Under the pieces are notes generated by a model. That model was not told the origin of the DNA. It saw nothing but the letters and a program-made list of their open reading frames with translations, and did no database searches. A stretch of 64,000 nt of DNA, from the NCBI GenBank assembly GCA_026708185.1, contig JAPOVK010000020.1:1-64000 (forward strand), read 5' to 3'. Numbering within the stretch: the first letter of the stretch is position 1; every line of letters starts with the position of its first letter. The position numbers and the translations under genes are program-made. Below are positions 41,964-51,175 of the stretch, one piece after another. This DNA comes from Gammaproteobacteria bacterium. Its GTDB lineage: Bacteria; Pseudomonadota; Gammaproteobacteria; Pseudomonadales; Azotimanducaceae.

Positions 41964-44930
41964 ATGTCGCACGAGAGTTTCAGGAAGACGCCGGTCGCGG
42001 CCGCCGTCTCACTCGCCTTGGCCAGTGGCACGGCATCGGGCCAGGAGATCCAGTCGGCCGCGGCGGATCCGACCATGGTCGAAGAGGTGATCGTCGTCGG
42101 CATCCGTCAGAGCTTGAAGCAGTCCATGGACTTGAAGCGCGCCCGCGACGGCATCGTCGATGCCATCACCGCCGAGGACATCGGGGACTTCCCGGACAGC
42201 AACCTCGCCGAGTCGCTGCAGCGCATCACCGGCGTCTCCATCGACAGGGAGCGCGGCGAGGGTGCGCGCGTCACCGTGCGCGGGTTCGGGCCGGACTTCA
42301 ACCTCGTGCTCCTGAATGGTCGCCAGATGCCGACCAGCAGCGGTCTCGGCCGCTCCTTTGATTTCGGCAACCTCGCATCCGAAGGCATAAGCGCCGTCGA
42401 GATCTACAAGACAGGTCAAGCGGACGTCCCCACTGGCGGCATCGGCGCCACCATGAACATCCGCACGACGCGACCGCTCGATGCGCCCGGCATGACGTTC
42501 ACCGCCGCCGGCAGCGGACTGCACGACCGCTCCACCGAGGACGGAAGCGGCTTCACGCCGGAAATCTCGGCGCTTTTCTCGAACACCTTCGCCGACGATC
42601 GCGCCGGCATCGCGCTGAGCGTTGTGCGCCAAGACCGCAACAACGGCGCAAACACGGCGAGCGTCGGCGGCTGGCGCACGTTCCCTGGCGACGTCAACAA
42701 CTGCTGGTGCGGCGTCGGGCGTTCGGAATGGGGCGGCATCCCCCCGCAAGGCGATCCCAATCAGCAGAATCGCCCGGGCGACAACGACTTCTATTCCGTG
42801 CCGCAGAGCATTGGTTACGAGTTGGCGGAGTACGCCCGCCTGCGTACGAATGGCCAGCTCACGCTGCAGTGGCAGGCGTCCGAAACCCTGACCGCCACGC
42901 TCGACTACACCTATTCGGAGGTGGAACTCGAGCGCACCTACAGCAACCTCTCCGCGTGGTTCAACTTCGGCGGCCAAGAGACCCTGTGGTCGGATGGTCC
43001 GCAAGCCTCGCCGCTGACCTACACGGAGAACTCGGCCAACAGCGACTACTCGATGGGCGGCGGCCAGGACGCGTGGCGCGCGCAGAACGGCGCTACCGGC
43101 TTCAACTTGCTCTGGGATGCCACGAATCACCTGTCGTTCGAGTTCGACTACCACGACTCCACGGCAGACCGCCAACCCAACAGTCCCTACGGCGATTCGG
43201 CGCTGCTGTCGACGGCAGCGTTCTCGCGCAACAAGACGACGGGCTACTTCGGCACCGAACTGCCCGTGCTCGAGCTGACGCTCGGCGACCCGCTGTCCCC
43301 GGACGACATGATCGTGACCGGCAGCGTGTTCACGAACAACTTCTCGAAGATGGGGATCGAACAGACCAGGGTCGGCGGCACCTACAGCTTCGACACCGGA
43401 TTCGTCGAGAGCATCGACTTCGGCATCCAGCTTACGGAAGTGAACAACCGTTCGGCGGGTTCCGTCGTGCAGCGCGATGCGTGGGGCGGGGTTACCCAAC
43501 CCGGCGCGATCGCCGATCTCCTGACGCCGGCTTCGTCCGCCGACGCGTTCGACCAAGTACCGGGCGGTGAGGACTCTCGCCGGCAAACGGAGTTCTACCG
43601 TTTCGACATGGGCGCCTTGGTCGCAAGGACCGAGCAGCTCATGGCGTCCGGCGAGGCGACCACGTTCATGCTCACGGACATGGGCGACTGCGGCACGGGC
43701 CTTTGCACCTCGAGCCGATTCACCGCCGACCGGCGTACGATCGAAGAATCCGACGCGCTGCACGTGCAGTTGAACATGGGCTCGAACTGGGGAACCGCCG
43801 CCGTCGACCTTCGCCTCGGCCTGCGTTACGAGAGCACGGACATCGATTCCGAGGCGCTGTCGCCGTCCTACACCCGCATCAACTGGATCGCCGGCAACGA
43901 GTTGACGGCTGTCCAGGCCGGCCCGGACTTCACTTCGCTCACCGGCAGCTACGATCTCCTGCTGCCGAGTTTCGATTTCAAGATCGACCTGACCGAGGAA
44001 CTCGTCGGCCGCTTCTCCTATACCGAGACCATGACGCGCCCCAACTACGGCGACATCCAAGGCGGCCAGACCATCAACTCCCTGGTCCGCGTGGACGGCG
44101 GCACGGGCAACCGCGGCAACCCGAACCTGTTGCCGTTCGAGGCGCAGAACTACGACTTTTCCGTGGAGTACTACTACGGCACGGACAGTTACGCCGCGGT
44201 GGGCTACTTCATCAAGGACGTGGACAACTTCATCGGCACCTCCTCGGTCGTGGAGACGACCTTCGACCTGCCGCACCCGGCTCTCGGCCCCCTAGCCGAC
44301 GAGGCTCGCGCGGCCACTGGCAGCGTTGACTCGGGTGCCTTGTACACCTGGATCCTGGCCAACCGGGCCGACCAGCCCGGCGTGGACGCGGCGAACGGCA
44401 TCATCTCAGGTGTCGCAGGCCGCGACCCGGCTTCACCGTTCAACCTGACGGTGCCGGTGAACATCGAACAGGCGACCATGAAGGGCTGGGAAGTCGTCCT
44501 GCAGCACAACTTCGGCGACAGCGGCTACGGCGTCATCGCCAACGCCACGATCGTCGATGCCGACGTCGGGTACGACAACCTGAGCCTCGAGCAGCAGTTC
44601 GTCCTGACGGGCTTAAGCGACTCCGCCAACGTCATCGGCTTCTACGACAAGGACGGGTTAAGCGTCCGCGTCGCCTACAATTGGCGCGACGACTTCCTGG
44701 CGGGGACAGGACAGGCCAACGTCGGTGCCGGGCCGCCGACCTACGTGGCCGCTTACCAGCAGGTGGACATCAGCGCGAGCTACTGGTTCACCGACATGAT
44801 GCAGGCGTACGTCGATGTACTCAATCTCACCGACGAAACGACGCATGTGTACGGGCGGGACAGGCTGCAGACGCTGTTCGCCGGGCAAGCCGGCCCGCGG
44901 TACAACCTAGGCTTCAGGTACAAGTTCTGA
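41964..44930 (+). CDS. TonB-dependent receptor (Xanthomonas/Caulobacter type)
   Basis: A 988-residue outer-membrane receptor starting at ATG 41964 after GGAGGG. The signal peptide (VAAAVSLALASGTASGQ) is followed by EEVIVVGIRQSLKQSMDLKR, the start of the TIGR01782-type plug. NLAESLQRITGVSIDRERGEG and VTVRGFGPDFNLVLLNGRQMP complete the plug. The 22-stranded barrel ends YNLGFRYKF with a terminal aromatic. Such receptors import oligosaccharides by TonB energy, and the GH3 and LacI genes downstream point to a carbohydrate. Control by O1/O2 is visible upstream. Confidence 0.93.
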   Translation: MSHESFRKTPVAAAVSLALASGTASGQEIQSAAADPTMVEEVIVVGIRQSLKQSMDLKRARDGIVDAITAEDIGDFPDSNLAESLQRITGVSIDRERGEGARVTVRGFGPDFNLVLLNGRQMPTSSGLGRSFDFGNLASEGISAVEIYKTGQADVPTGGIGATMNIRTTRPLDAPGMTFTAAGSGLHDRSTEDGSGFTPEISALFSNTFADDRAGIALSVVRQDRNNGANTASVGGWRTFPGDVNNCWCGVGRSEWGGIPPQGDPNQQNRPGDNDFYSVPQSIGYELAEYARLRTNGQLTLQWQASETLTATLDYTYSEVELERTYSNLSAWFNFGGQETLWSDGPQASPLTYTENSANSDYSMGGGQDAWRAQNGATGFNLLWDATNHLSFEFDYHDSTADRQPNSPYGDSALLSTAAFSRNKTTGYFGTELPVLELTLGDPLSPDDMIVTGSVFTNNFSKMGIEQTRVGGTYSFDTGFVESIDFGIQLTEVNNRSAGSVVQRDAWGGVTQPGAIADLLTPASSADAFDQVPGGEDSRRQTEFYRFDMGALVARTEQLMASGEATTFMLTDMGDCGTGLCTSSRFTADRRTIEESDALHVQLNMGSNWGTAAVDLRLGLRYESTDIDSEALSPSYTRINWIAGNELTAVQAGPDFTSLTGSYDLLLPSFDFKIDLTEELVGRFSYTETMTRPNYGDIQGGQTINSLVRVDGGTGNRGNPNLLPFEAQNYDFSVEYYYGTDSYAAVGYFIKDVDNFIGTSSVVETTFDLPHPALGPLADEARAATGSVDSGALYTWILANRADQPGVDAANGIISGVAGRDPASPFNLTVPVNIEQATMKGWEVVLQHNFGDSGYGVIANATIVDADVGYDNLSLEQQFVLTGLSDSANVIGFYDKDGLSVRVAYNWRDDFLAGTGQANVGAGPPTYVAAYQQVDISASYWFTDMMQAYVDVLNLTDETTHVYGRDRLQTLFAGQAGPRYNLGFRYKF

Positions 44931-44954
44931 CCGAGGGCGGAAGCGCATCGCCCC

Positions 44955-44982
44955 GGAAGGCTGCGCGCCCGCGCGGCTTTCC
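44955..44982 (+). terminator. Strong hairpin after the receptor gene (terminator or attenuator)
   Basis: A 13-pair stem, GGAAGGCTGCGCG (44955-44967) with CGCGCGGCTTTCC (44970-44982), including two G-T pairs, starts 25 bp after the receptor stop. Only a TTT lies in the descending arm and there is no U-run after it, so it may act as an mRNA-stabilising or partially terminating structure. Confidence 0.5.
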
Positions 44983-45034
44983 ATGGTACAAACGCCACAG
45001 GAAGCGCTGCGACCGACGGCGTCTTGTACCGTGG
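44981..45034 (+). repeat. Imperfect inverted repeat in the receptor-halogenase gap
   Basis: Left arm CCATGGTACAAACGCC (44981-44996) pairs with right arm GGCGTCTTGTACCGTGG (45018-45034), with one mismatch and one bulge, around a 21-nt loop. It directly abuts the preceding hairpin. It might be part of a processing or attenuation region, or the footprint of a small mobile element. The remaining ~150 bp to the halogenase start shows no gene. Confidence 0.6.
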
Positions 45035-45183
45035 ACAGTCGGCGTGGCCTTGGGCCGGAGGCGTACCCGGCGCACAGCGTGAGCGAAGCGCCGTGTCGGC
45101 CATGGGGCGATTCCGTAGTATCGACGCCTTGGTTCCATCGTGCGGGCGGAATGGCCTTCCGCGACTCACGCGACGAGGTGGTG

Positions 45184-46755
45184 ATGAACCGGCCAACCAC
45201 GAGGGTCGTGATCGTCGGCGGCGGCACGGCCGGCTGGATCACCGCCAACGCCATCGCCGCCGAACACCGCCCGGACAGCCCGTCCGGCGTCCAAGTCGTC
45301 CTCGTCGAGTCGCCCGACATCCCGACCATCGGCGTCGGCGAGGGGACCTGGCCGTCGATGCGCATGACGCTCCAGCGCATCGGGCTCTCCGAAGACCGCA
45401 TGATCCGTGCGTGCAACGCGAGCTTCAAGCAAGGCACCCGCTTCCGAGGCTGGTCGGGGCGCGACGGCGACGACGGGTACATCCACCCCTTCAGCCTGCC
45501 CACTGACTACGCCACGGACAATCCCGCCACGTCCTGGCTCGCGAGCAAGGTGAGCGTACCCTTCGCCCACTCCGTCACCCCCCAAGCGACCCTCATCGAG
45601 GGCGGCCTTGCGCCCAAGCAGGCCACCACGCCGCAGTACGCGTTCGCGTTCAACTACGGCTATCACCTGGACGCCGGCGCGTTCGCCGACCTGCTCCGCC
45701 AACACGCCGTCGAGGGGTTGGGAGTCGTGCATATCGAAGGCAACGTCGAGCGGATCGAGGCTGGCCCGAGCGGCGACCTCGCAGCCGTGCTGCTGAGCAC
45801 AGGCGAGCGCATCGACGGCGAGCTGTTCGTCGACTGCACCGGTCAACGGGCACTGCTCATAGGGCAGCACTACGGTGTCGGATTCACGTCGGTCAAGGAT
45901 GTGCTGTTCAACGACACCGCCCTCGCGGTACAGGTCCCCTACGCGAACCCGGACGATGCCATTGCGTCGGCAACCCAAGCGACCGCCGAGACGGCGGGAT
46001 GGATCTGGGACATCGGTCTGCAGACGCGCCGCGGTGTCGGCCACGTCTATTCCGCGGCGCACGCCGACCAATCGGCCGCCATGGCGGCACTCGAGCGCTA
46101 CGTCGCCCGCACATCACCCGGTGTTGACTTCGCCAACCTCGATGTCCGCACGATCTCCTTCGAGCCGGGCTACCGGCAGACCTTCTGGTTTCGAAACTGC
46201 GTTGCCGTCGGCCTTTCGGCTGGCTTCGTCGAGCCGCTCGAGGCGTCCGCGCTGGCGCTGATCGAGCAGTCGGCCAGCGCTATCGCGACGCAGTTGCCGC
46301 GCGACCGCAAGGTCATGGACGTGGTCGCCAAGCGTTTCAACGCCAAGCTCTGCTATCACTGGGAACGCATCGTCGAGTTCCTCAAGCTGCACTACGTCGT
46401 CAGCGAGCGGGATGACGCGTATTGGCGGGACCACCGCACCCCGGCGTCCCGCTGCGCCGGCTTGAACGACAAGCTCACCCTTTGGCAGCAGCAGCCGCCA
46501 TGGCATGACGATGCACCCAGGATCGACGAGTTGTTCCCGTCGGCCAGCTACCAGTACGTGCTCTACGGCCTCGGCTTCCGACCAGCCGACATGGTCGCGG
46601 ACCAAGCATCCGTCGACCGGGCGCGCGAGCGCACTCGAAAGCTGCTCTACGCTACGCATTCCAAGGCAAGCCAAGCGGCCAGGATGCTGCCCACCAACCG
46701 GGCTTTGCTGCGCCAGGTTGCCGAACGGACCACCGGCGCAAACTGCCATGGCTGA
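45184..46755 (+). CDS. Tryptophan-halogenase-family flavoprotein, first copy
   Basis: A 523-residue flavin-dependent enzyme from ATG 45184. The FAD-binding VVIVGGGTAGWITANAIA opens it; SFKQGTRFRGW corresponds to the active-site lysine region, and GLSAGFVEPLEASALALIEQS is the conserved FAD-side motif. The diagnostic W-x-W-x-I-P of true halogenases is only partly kept (GWIWDIGLQTRRG lacks the proline). In TonB-receptor loci these proteins are common and their substrate is usually unknown, so halogenation should not be assumed. It overlaps the sapC start by 8 bp. Confidence 0.85.
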   Translation: MNRPTTRVVIVGGGTAGWITANAIAAEHRPDSPSGVQVVLVESPDIPTIGVGEGTWPSMRMTLQRIGLSEDRMIRACNASFKQGTRFRGWSGRDGDDGYIHPFSLPTDYATDNPATSWLASKVSVPFAHSVTPQATLIEGGLAPKQATTPQYAFAFNYGYHLDAGAFADLLRQHAVEGLGVVHIEGNVERIEAGPSGDLAAVLLSTGERIDGELFVDCTGQRALLIGQHYGVGFTSVKDVLFNDTALAVQVPYANPDDAIASATQATAETAGWIWDIGLQTRRGVGHVYSAAHADQSAAMAALERYVARTSPGVDFANLDVRTISFEPGYRQTFWFRNCVAVGLSAGFVEPLEASALALIEQSASAIATQLPRDRKVMDVVAKRFNAKLCYHWERIVEFLKLHYVVSERDDAYWRDHRTPASRCAGLNDKLTLWQQQPPWHDDAPRIDELFPSASYQYVLYGLGFRPADMVADQASVDRARERTRKLLYATHSKASQAARMLPTNRALLRQVAERTTGANCHG

Positions 46756-47482
46756 GTTCGTCCTACTCAACGAGCAAGACCACCAGGACGTGAAGATCAT
46801 CACGGAGCGGTCGGCGCGGTACGGCGACGACGTCATGATGGCGTTGACGTTCCCGTTCGAGTTTCGCAACGTCCAGGCGCACTACCCGATCCTGTTCCAG
46901 CGCGATGGCCAGGGCACGCTCTATCCGGTGGCACTGTTCGGTTTCGAGGAGCATGAGAACCTATTCTTAAGCGAGACGGGTTGGCGCGCCTCGTACATTC
47001 CGGCGATGGTACGGCGGGCACCGTTCCTGATCGGCTTCACCGAGTCGTCCACGGCGAGCGACGGGCCAACGCGCATGATGTCCCTCGACATGGCGCACCC
47101 CCGCGTGAACACCGAACTCGGCGAGCCACTCTTCAAGCCGTTCGGCGGCCGGACACCGTTCCTCGAAAACGCGGCCAATCTCCTGGAGGCGATCTATGGG
47201 GGCACCGAGCACAACGCCGCTTTCGTCGCCGCTTTGCAGGAGCACGATCTGATCGAGTCGGTGACCTTCGAGATCGTGCTGAACGACGGCTCGCGCAACG
47301 AGTTGATCGGCTTCTCCACGATCGCCGAGGAGAAAGTCCAAGCGTTGCCCGGCACGATCCTGGGCGAGTTCAACGACAAGGGCTACCTGATGCCGCTGTT
47401 CATGGCGCTGGCGTCCATGGCCAACGTCCAGAGCCTGGTCGAGTTGAAGAACGAGAAACTCGCGCAAGGCCTCCGCGGATGA
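46748..47482 (+). CDS. SapC-family protein
   Basis: A 244-residue protein starting inside the end of the halogenase-like gene. The start MAEFVLLNEQDHQDVKII and the middle FPFEFRNVQAHYPILFQRD, then YPVALFGFEEHENLFL, are typical of SapC proteins, named after a Campylobacter S-layer locus. They regularly accompany Caulobacter/Xanthomonas TonB receptors and halogenase-like enzymes. The biochemical function is not known. No signal peptide. Confidence 0.85.
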   Translation: MAEFVLLNEQDHQDVKIITERSARYGDDVMMALTFPFEFRNVQAHYPILFQRDGQGTLYPVALFGFEEHENLFLSETGWRASYIPAMVRRAPFLIGFTESSTASDGPTRMMSLDMAHPRVNTELGEPLFKPFGGRTPFLENAANLLEAIYGGTEHNAAFVAALQEHDLIESVTFEIVLNDGSRNELIGFSTIAEEKVQALPGTILGEFNDKGYLMPLFMALASMANVQSLVELKNEKLAQGLRG

Positions 47483-47495
47483 AGGGCATCCGGGA

Positions 47496-48512
47496 ATGAA
47501 GTGGCAGGATCAGCTAGCCCCCGTGCGCTCAATCGCCAGTGCGGATGGAACCGTGCCGGACGCTGTCTGGGACTCGGACGAGCCGGTCAAGATCGACGGC
47601 CTGGTCAGGAACTGGCCCGCCGTGCGCAAGTGCAGCCCATCGATCGAATCCGCGTCACGCTACCTGTCCCGGTTCTGGACGGCCAAACCGCTGACAGCCT
47701 ATGCGGGCGACTCGTCCATCGGCGGCCGGTTCTTCTACGACGGCGACTTCACCGGCTTCAACTTCACCCGCGGCAAGGCCACCCTGGCGCAGATCCTCGC
47801 CAAGCTCGCGGTGACCGAGCGCGAGGATCGGCTGACGACGCTCTACGTCGGGTCCACGCCGGTGGACGCCTGGCTGCCACGTTTCCGGGACGAAAACGAC
47901 GTGCGGTTGCCCACCTCGGACGCCCTCGCAAGCTTTTGGCTAGGCACGCAGGCGCGGATCTCCGCACACTTCGACTTTCCCGACAACCTGGCCTGCGTCG
48001 TGGCCGGCCGACGACGGTTCACCCTGTTTCCGCCGGACCAGATCGGCAACCTCTACGTCGGCCCCGTGGACCACACGCCCGCCGGCCAAGCCATCAGCCT
48101 GGTGGACTTCTCGAACCCCGACTTCGACCGCCACCCGAGATTCGCGGACGCCGTCGAACACGCGCGCGGCGCGGGACTGCAACCCGGGGACGCCATCTTC
48201 ATACCGAGCATGTGGTGGCACCATGTCGAGTCGCTCGCCGCGTTCAACCTGCTGATCAACTACTGGTGGCGCACGACACCCGCGTCCATGGGCGCGCCAA
48301 CCGATGCGTTGCTGCATGCAATCCTGGCGCTTCGGGATTTGCCGCCGAGGCAGCGGCAAGCTTGGCGAGGCGTGTTCAATCACTACGTATTCGACGCCGA
48401 CGAGTCAGTCTACGCGCACATCCCCGAGGGGGGCCGCGGACCGTTGGCGCCTCTCGATGACGCAACGGCGAAGCAGCTACGCGCCACGATAGTCAGCAAG
48501 CTGAACCGTTAG
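47496..48512 (+). CDS. JmjC/cupin_8-type Fe/2OG oxygenase-like protein
   Basis: A 338-residue cupin_8 protein related to hypoxia-inhibitor/JmjC hydroxylases. Probable iron ligands are the H and D of ISAHFDFPDN and a late histidine in PSMWWHHVES, with GRRRFTLFPP between them. The usual place is beside SapC and halogenase-like genes in TonB loci, as here (13 bp after sapC). It may hydroxylate a protein or small molecule tied to uptake. Confidence 0.85.
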   Translation: MKWQDQLAPVRSIASADGTVPDAVWDSDEPVKIDGLVRNWPAVRKCSPSIESASRYLSRFWTAKPLTAYAGDSSIGGRFFYDGDFTGFNFTRGKATLAQILAKLAVTEREDRLTTLYVGSTPVDAWLPRFRDENDVRLPTSDALASFWLGTQARISAHFDFPDNLACVVAGRRRFTLFPPDQIGNLYVGPVDHTPAGQAISLVDFSNPDFDRHPRFADAVEHARGAGLQPGDAIFIPSMWWHHVESLAAFNLLINYWWRTTPASMGAPTDALLHAILALRDLPPRQRQAWRGVFNHYVFDADESVYAHIPEGGRGPLAPLDDATAKQLRATIVSKLNR

Positions 48513-48538
48513 GCTAGGTAACCACGGGAGGCAGGAAG

Positions 48539-50029
48539 TTGGAACACAGGAAAGTCCACAAGGTCGTGATCGCCGGTGGCGGCACTGCGGGCTGGATGGC
48601 TGCCGCGTCGCTGGCGAAGCTCTTGGGCAAGACTTTGGATATCACCCTGGTGGAGTCCGACGAGATCGGTACCGTCGGCGTCGGCGAAGCCACGATCCCC
48701 ACGTTGCTCACGCTGCACGAACTCTTAAAGATCAAGGAGCAGGACTTCGTGCGCGCCGTGCAAGGCACGTTCAAGCTAGGGATCTCGTTCGAGAATTGGC
48801 GTGACATCGGCCGCAACTACATCCACTCCTTCGGCTGGACCGGTCAGGACAGTTGGGCCGCTGGTTTTCAGCACTTCTGGCTGAAAGGCCGCAAGATGGG
48901 CATCAGCCGGGAGTTCGGCGAGTACTGCAAGGAGTGGGTGGCGGCCAAACAGAGACGGTTCGCGGTACTGCCGAACCACGGGCTGAACTACGCATACCAT
49001 TTCGACGCCTCGCTCTATGCACGGTTTCTGCGCGCGATGGCGGAGGAGCACGGCGCGGTGCGGCAGGAGGGGCGGATCGAGACGGTCGAGCAGGATCCTG
49101 TCACCGGCTTCATCACCGGCCTTCGCCTCCAGTCCGGGCAGATGGTGCCCGGCGACCTGTTCATAGATTGCACGGGTTTCCGGGGCTTGCTCATCGAGCA
49201 GACACTCAGCGCCGGGTACGAGGACTGGACGCATTGGCTCCCCTGCGACAGCGCCGTCGCCCTGCAAACCGAATCGCTGTCGCCTCCCCTGCCGTATACC
49301 CGGTCCATCGCCCGTGATGCCGGGTGGCAGTGGCGCATCCCGCTGCAGCACCGGGTCGGCAACGGCGTGGTGTTCAGCGGCGAGCACTGGTCCGACGACG
49401 AGGCGGTCAACCGTCTGCTGGAGAATGTCGAGGGCGAAGCGCTGACTGAACCGCGTGTGATCAAGTTCAACACCGGTCAACGTCGTCGGCATTGGCACAA
49501 GAACTGCGTGGCCATGGGCTTGGCCTCGGGCTTCATCGAGCCGCTGGAGTCGACGAGCATCCACCTGATCCAGCGCAGCGTGATCCGTCTGATACAGATG
49601 TTCCCGTACGACGGCATCCGCGAACCCGATGTCAACGAGTTCAACAACCAGATGAAGTTCGAGATCGAAAACGTCCGCGACTTCATCGTTCTCCACTACC
49701 ACGTGACGGATCGAACCGACAAGGCCTTCTGGCGGCAATGCCGCGAAATGGACATTCCCGACAGCCTGGAGCACCGCATTGAGCTCTTCAGGCAGGCCGG
49801 CCGGGTGTTCAAGATCCCCACGGAACTGTTCGGCGAGAACTCGTGGATCCAAGTGATGCTCGGACAAGGGCTGGTTCCCGAGCAGTACCACCCGATCGTC
49901 AACATGATGAGCGATGAGGAACTCGGCAAGTTCCTCACCGGCATCCACGACGCGGTCGACAAGATCACCAGCCAACTCCCGGACCACCAGCGCTTCATCG
50001 ACCACTACTGCAAAGCGGAACCGGTCTGA
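48539..50029 (+). CDS. Tryptophan-halogenase-family flavoprotein, second copy
   Basis: A 496-residue protein starting at a TTG with GGGAGG 8 bp upstream. VVIAGGGTAGWMAAASLAKL binds FAD. GTFKLGISFENW contains the catalytic-lysine position and AGWQWRIPLQHRVG is the complete W-x-W-x-I-P motif, unlike the first copy. GLASGFIEPLESTSIHLIQRS follows. This copy keeps the motif set of flavin-dependent halogenases. A LacI-type operator lies 12 bp after its stop. Confidence 0.88.
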   Translation: MEHRKVHKVVIAGGGTAGWMAAASLAKLLGKTLDITLVESDEIGTVGVGEATIPTLLTLHELLKIKEQDFVRAVQGTFKLGISFENWRDIGRNYIHSFGWTGQDSWAAGFQHFWLKGRKMGISREFGEYCKEWVAAKQRRFAVLPNHGLNYAYHFDASLYARFLRAMAEEHGAVRQEGRIETVEQDPVTGFITGLRLQSGQMVPGDLFIDCTGFRGLLIEQTLSAGYEDWTHWLPCDSAVALQTESLSPPLPYTRSIARDAGWQWRIPLQHRVGNGVVFSGEHWSDDEAVNRLLENVEGEALTEPRVIKFNTGQRRRHWHKNCVAMGLASGFIEPLESTSIHLIQRSVIRLIQMFPYDGIREPDVNEFNNQMKFEIENVRDFIVLHYHVTDRTDKAFWRQCREMDIPDSLEHRIELFRQAGRVFKIPTELFGENSWIQVMLGQGLVPEQYHPIVNMMSDEELGKFLTGIHDAVDKITSQLPDHQRFIDHYCKAEPV

Positions 50030-50040
50030 CCGTATTAGAA

Positions 50041-50054
50041 TGACACCGTTGTCA
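50041..50054 (+). promoter_or_regulatory. LacI-family operator O3 before the lacI-type gene
   Basis: TGACACCGTTGTCA differs from the O1/O2 palindrome (with the same flanking T/A) at one position. It lies between the second halogenase-like gene and the LacI regulator, which suggests autoregulation or a separate regulator/GH3 transcript. Confidence 0.72.
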
Positions 50055-50140
50055 ATGCACGACTCGTGCATACTCGGGCCATCGGGGGAGATCATGCCGC
50101 TGTCGGCAAACCAATACCGCGCCAAACGCGCGCCGTTGTC

Positions 50141-51172
50141 GTGAGCGAGCCACAAGCTACGCGTCGGATCACGATACGCGACGTCGCGCGTCATGCCGGG
50201 GTGTCGATCAAGACGGTCTCACGAGTGGTCAACCGCGAGGCTAACGTCCGCCCGGAGACGCGGACCCGGGTCGAAGACGCGATCCGGGATCTGGATTTCG
50301 AGCCGAACCCCGCGGCCAGGGGGCTCGCCGGACGACGCACGTTCTCGATCGGCCTGCTGTACGAGATTCCGCATGAATTCAGCTACATCCAACAGCTTCT
50401 CGAAGGCGTTTTCGCGGTCTGCGAGACCCACGGCTATACCTTGCTGCTGCGGCCCGTCAACGAGTCTCCCGACGCCGCAGACATTGTCCGGTTCATCGCC
50501 CAGACGCGCGTGGACGGCGTCGTGCTGACGGCCCCCATCGGCGATCGCCGCGAAGTCACGGACGCGCTCACCACCCGGCGCACGCCGTTCGTGCAAATCT
50601 CGCCGGGGATCACCGACGCCCGCTGGACCTCGGTCGGCCCGGACGACTTCGCCGGCAGCCGAGTGCTCACCGAGCACCTTCTCGGCCTCGGCCACGAACG
50701 CATAGCCTTCATCAAGGGCGACCCGCGGCACGGCGCCACCGAGCAACGTCTCAACGGCCACACACAGTCCTTGAACGATCACGGGATCGACGTCGACCAG
50801 GCGCTGATCGTTCCCGGCCGATTCGATTTCGAATCGGGGAAGAGCGCAGCCCATCGCCTGTTCGCGCTTCGCGAGCGCCCGACCGCCATCATCGCCAGCA
50901 ATGACGACATGGCCGCAGGTGTGATCGTCGCTGCCCGCGAGGCGGGAATCGCGCTTCCAGCAGGACTGTCGGTTGCCGGCTTCGACGACTCGCCGACGGC
51001 CTCGCACACCTGGCCGCCGTTGACAACGGTCCGCCAACCGACCGCCGACATCGCCTCGCACGCCGCAGAACTGCTGCTCGAGTGGATTCGCGGGGAACGC
51101 TCAAGCCACACCCGAAAGACCTTCGACTGCCGGCTGGTCGTCCGCCAGTCGACGGCCGCCCTAGAGGGATAG
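50141..51172 (+). CDS. LacI-family transcriptional regulator
   Basis: A 343-residue repressor from GTG 50141 (an upstream GTG at 50066 is in frame but adds non-family sequence). The helix-turn-helix and hinge ITIRDVARHAGVSIKTVSRV through NPAARGLAGRRT are classical. The periplasmic-binding-protein-like effector domain runs from IGLLYEIPHEFSYIQQ to LSVAGFDDSPTASHTWPPLTTVRQP. It probably binds the GACAACGTTGTC sites at 41,860 and 41,894 and the variant at 50,041, and releases them on binding a sugar. It is followed 3 bp later by GH3, whose product may make the inducer. Confidence 0.93.
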   Translation: MSEPQATRRITIRDVARHAGVSIKTVSRVVNREANVRPETRTRVEDAIRDLDFEPNPAARGLAGRRTFSIGLLYEIPHEFSYIQQLLEGVFAVCETHGYTLLLRPVNESPDAADIVRFIAQTRVDGVVLTAPIGDRREVTDALTTRRTPFVQISPGITDARWTSVGPDDFAGSRVLTEHLLGLGHERIAFIKGDPRHGATEQRLNGHTQSLNDHGIDVDQALIVPGRFDFESGKSAAHRLFALRERPTAIIASNDDMAAGVIVAAREAGIALPAGLSVAGFDDSPTASHTWPPLTTVRQPTADIASHAAELLLEWIRGERSSHTRKTFDCRLVVRQSTAALEG

Positions 51173-51175
51173 GCG

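Noticed and set aside
42009-44276. 755-codon minus-strand frame inside the TonB receptor gene
   Set aside because: Antisense shadow of a clearly coding receptor; no recognisable motifs.
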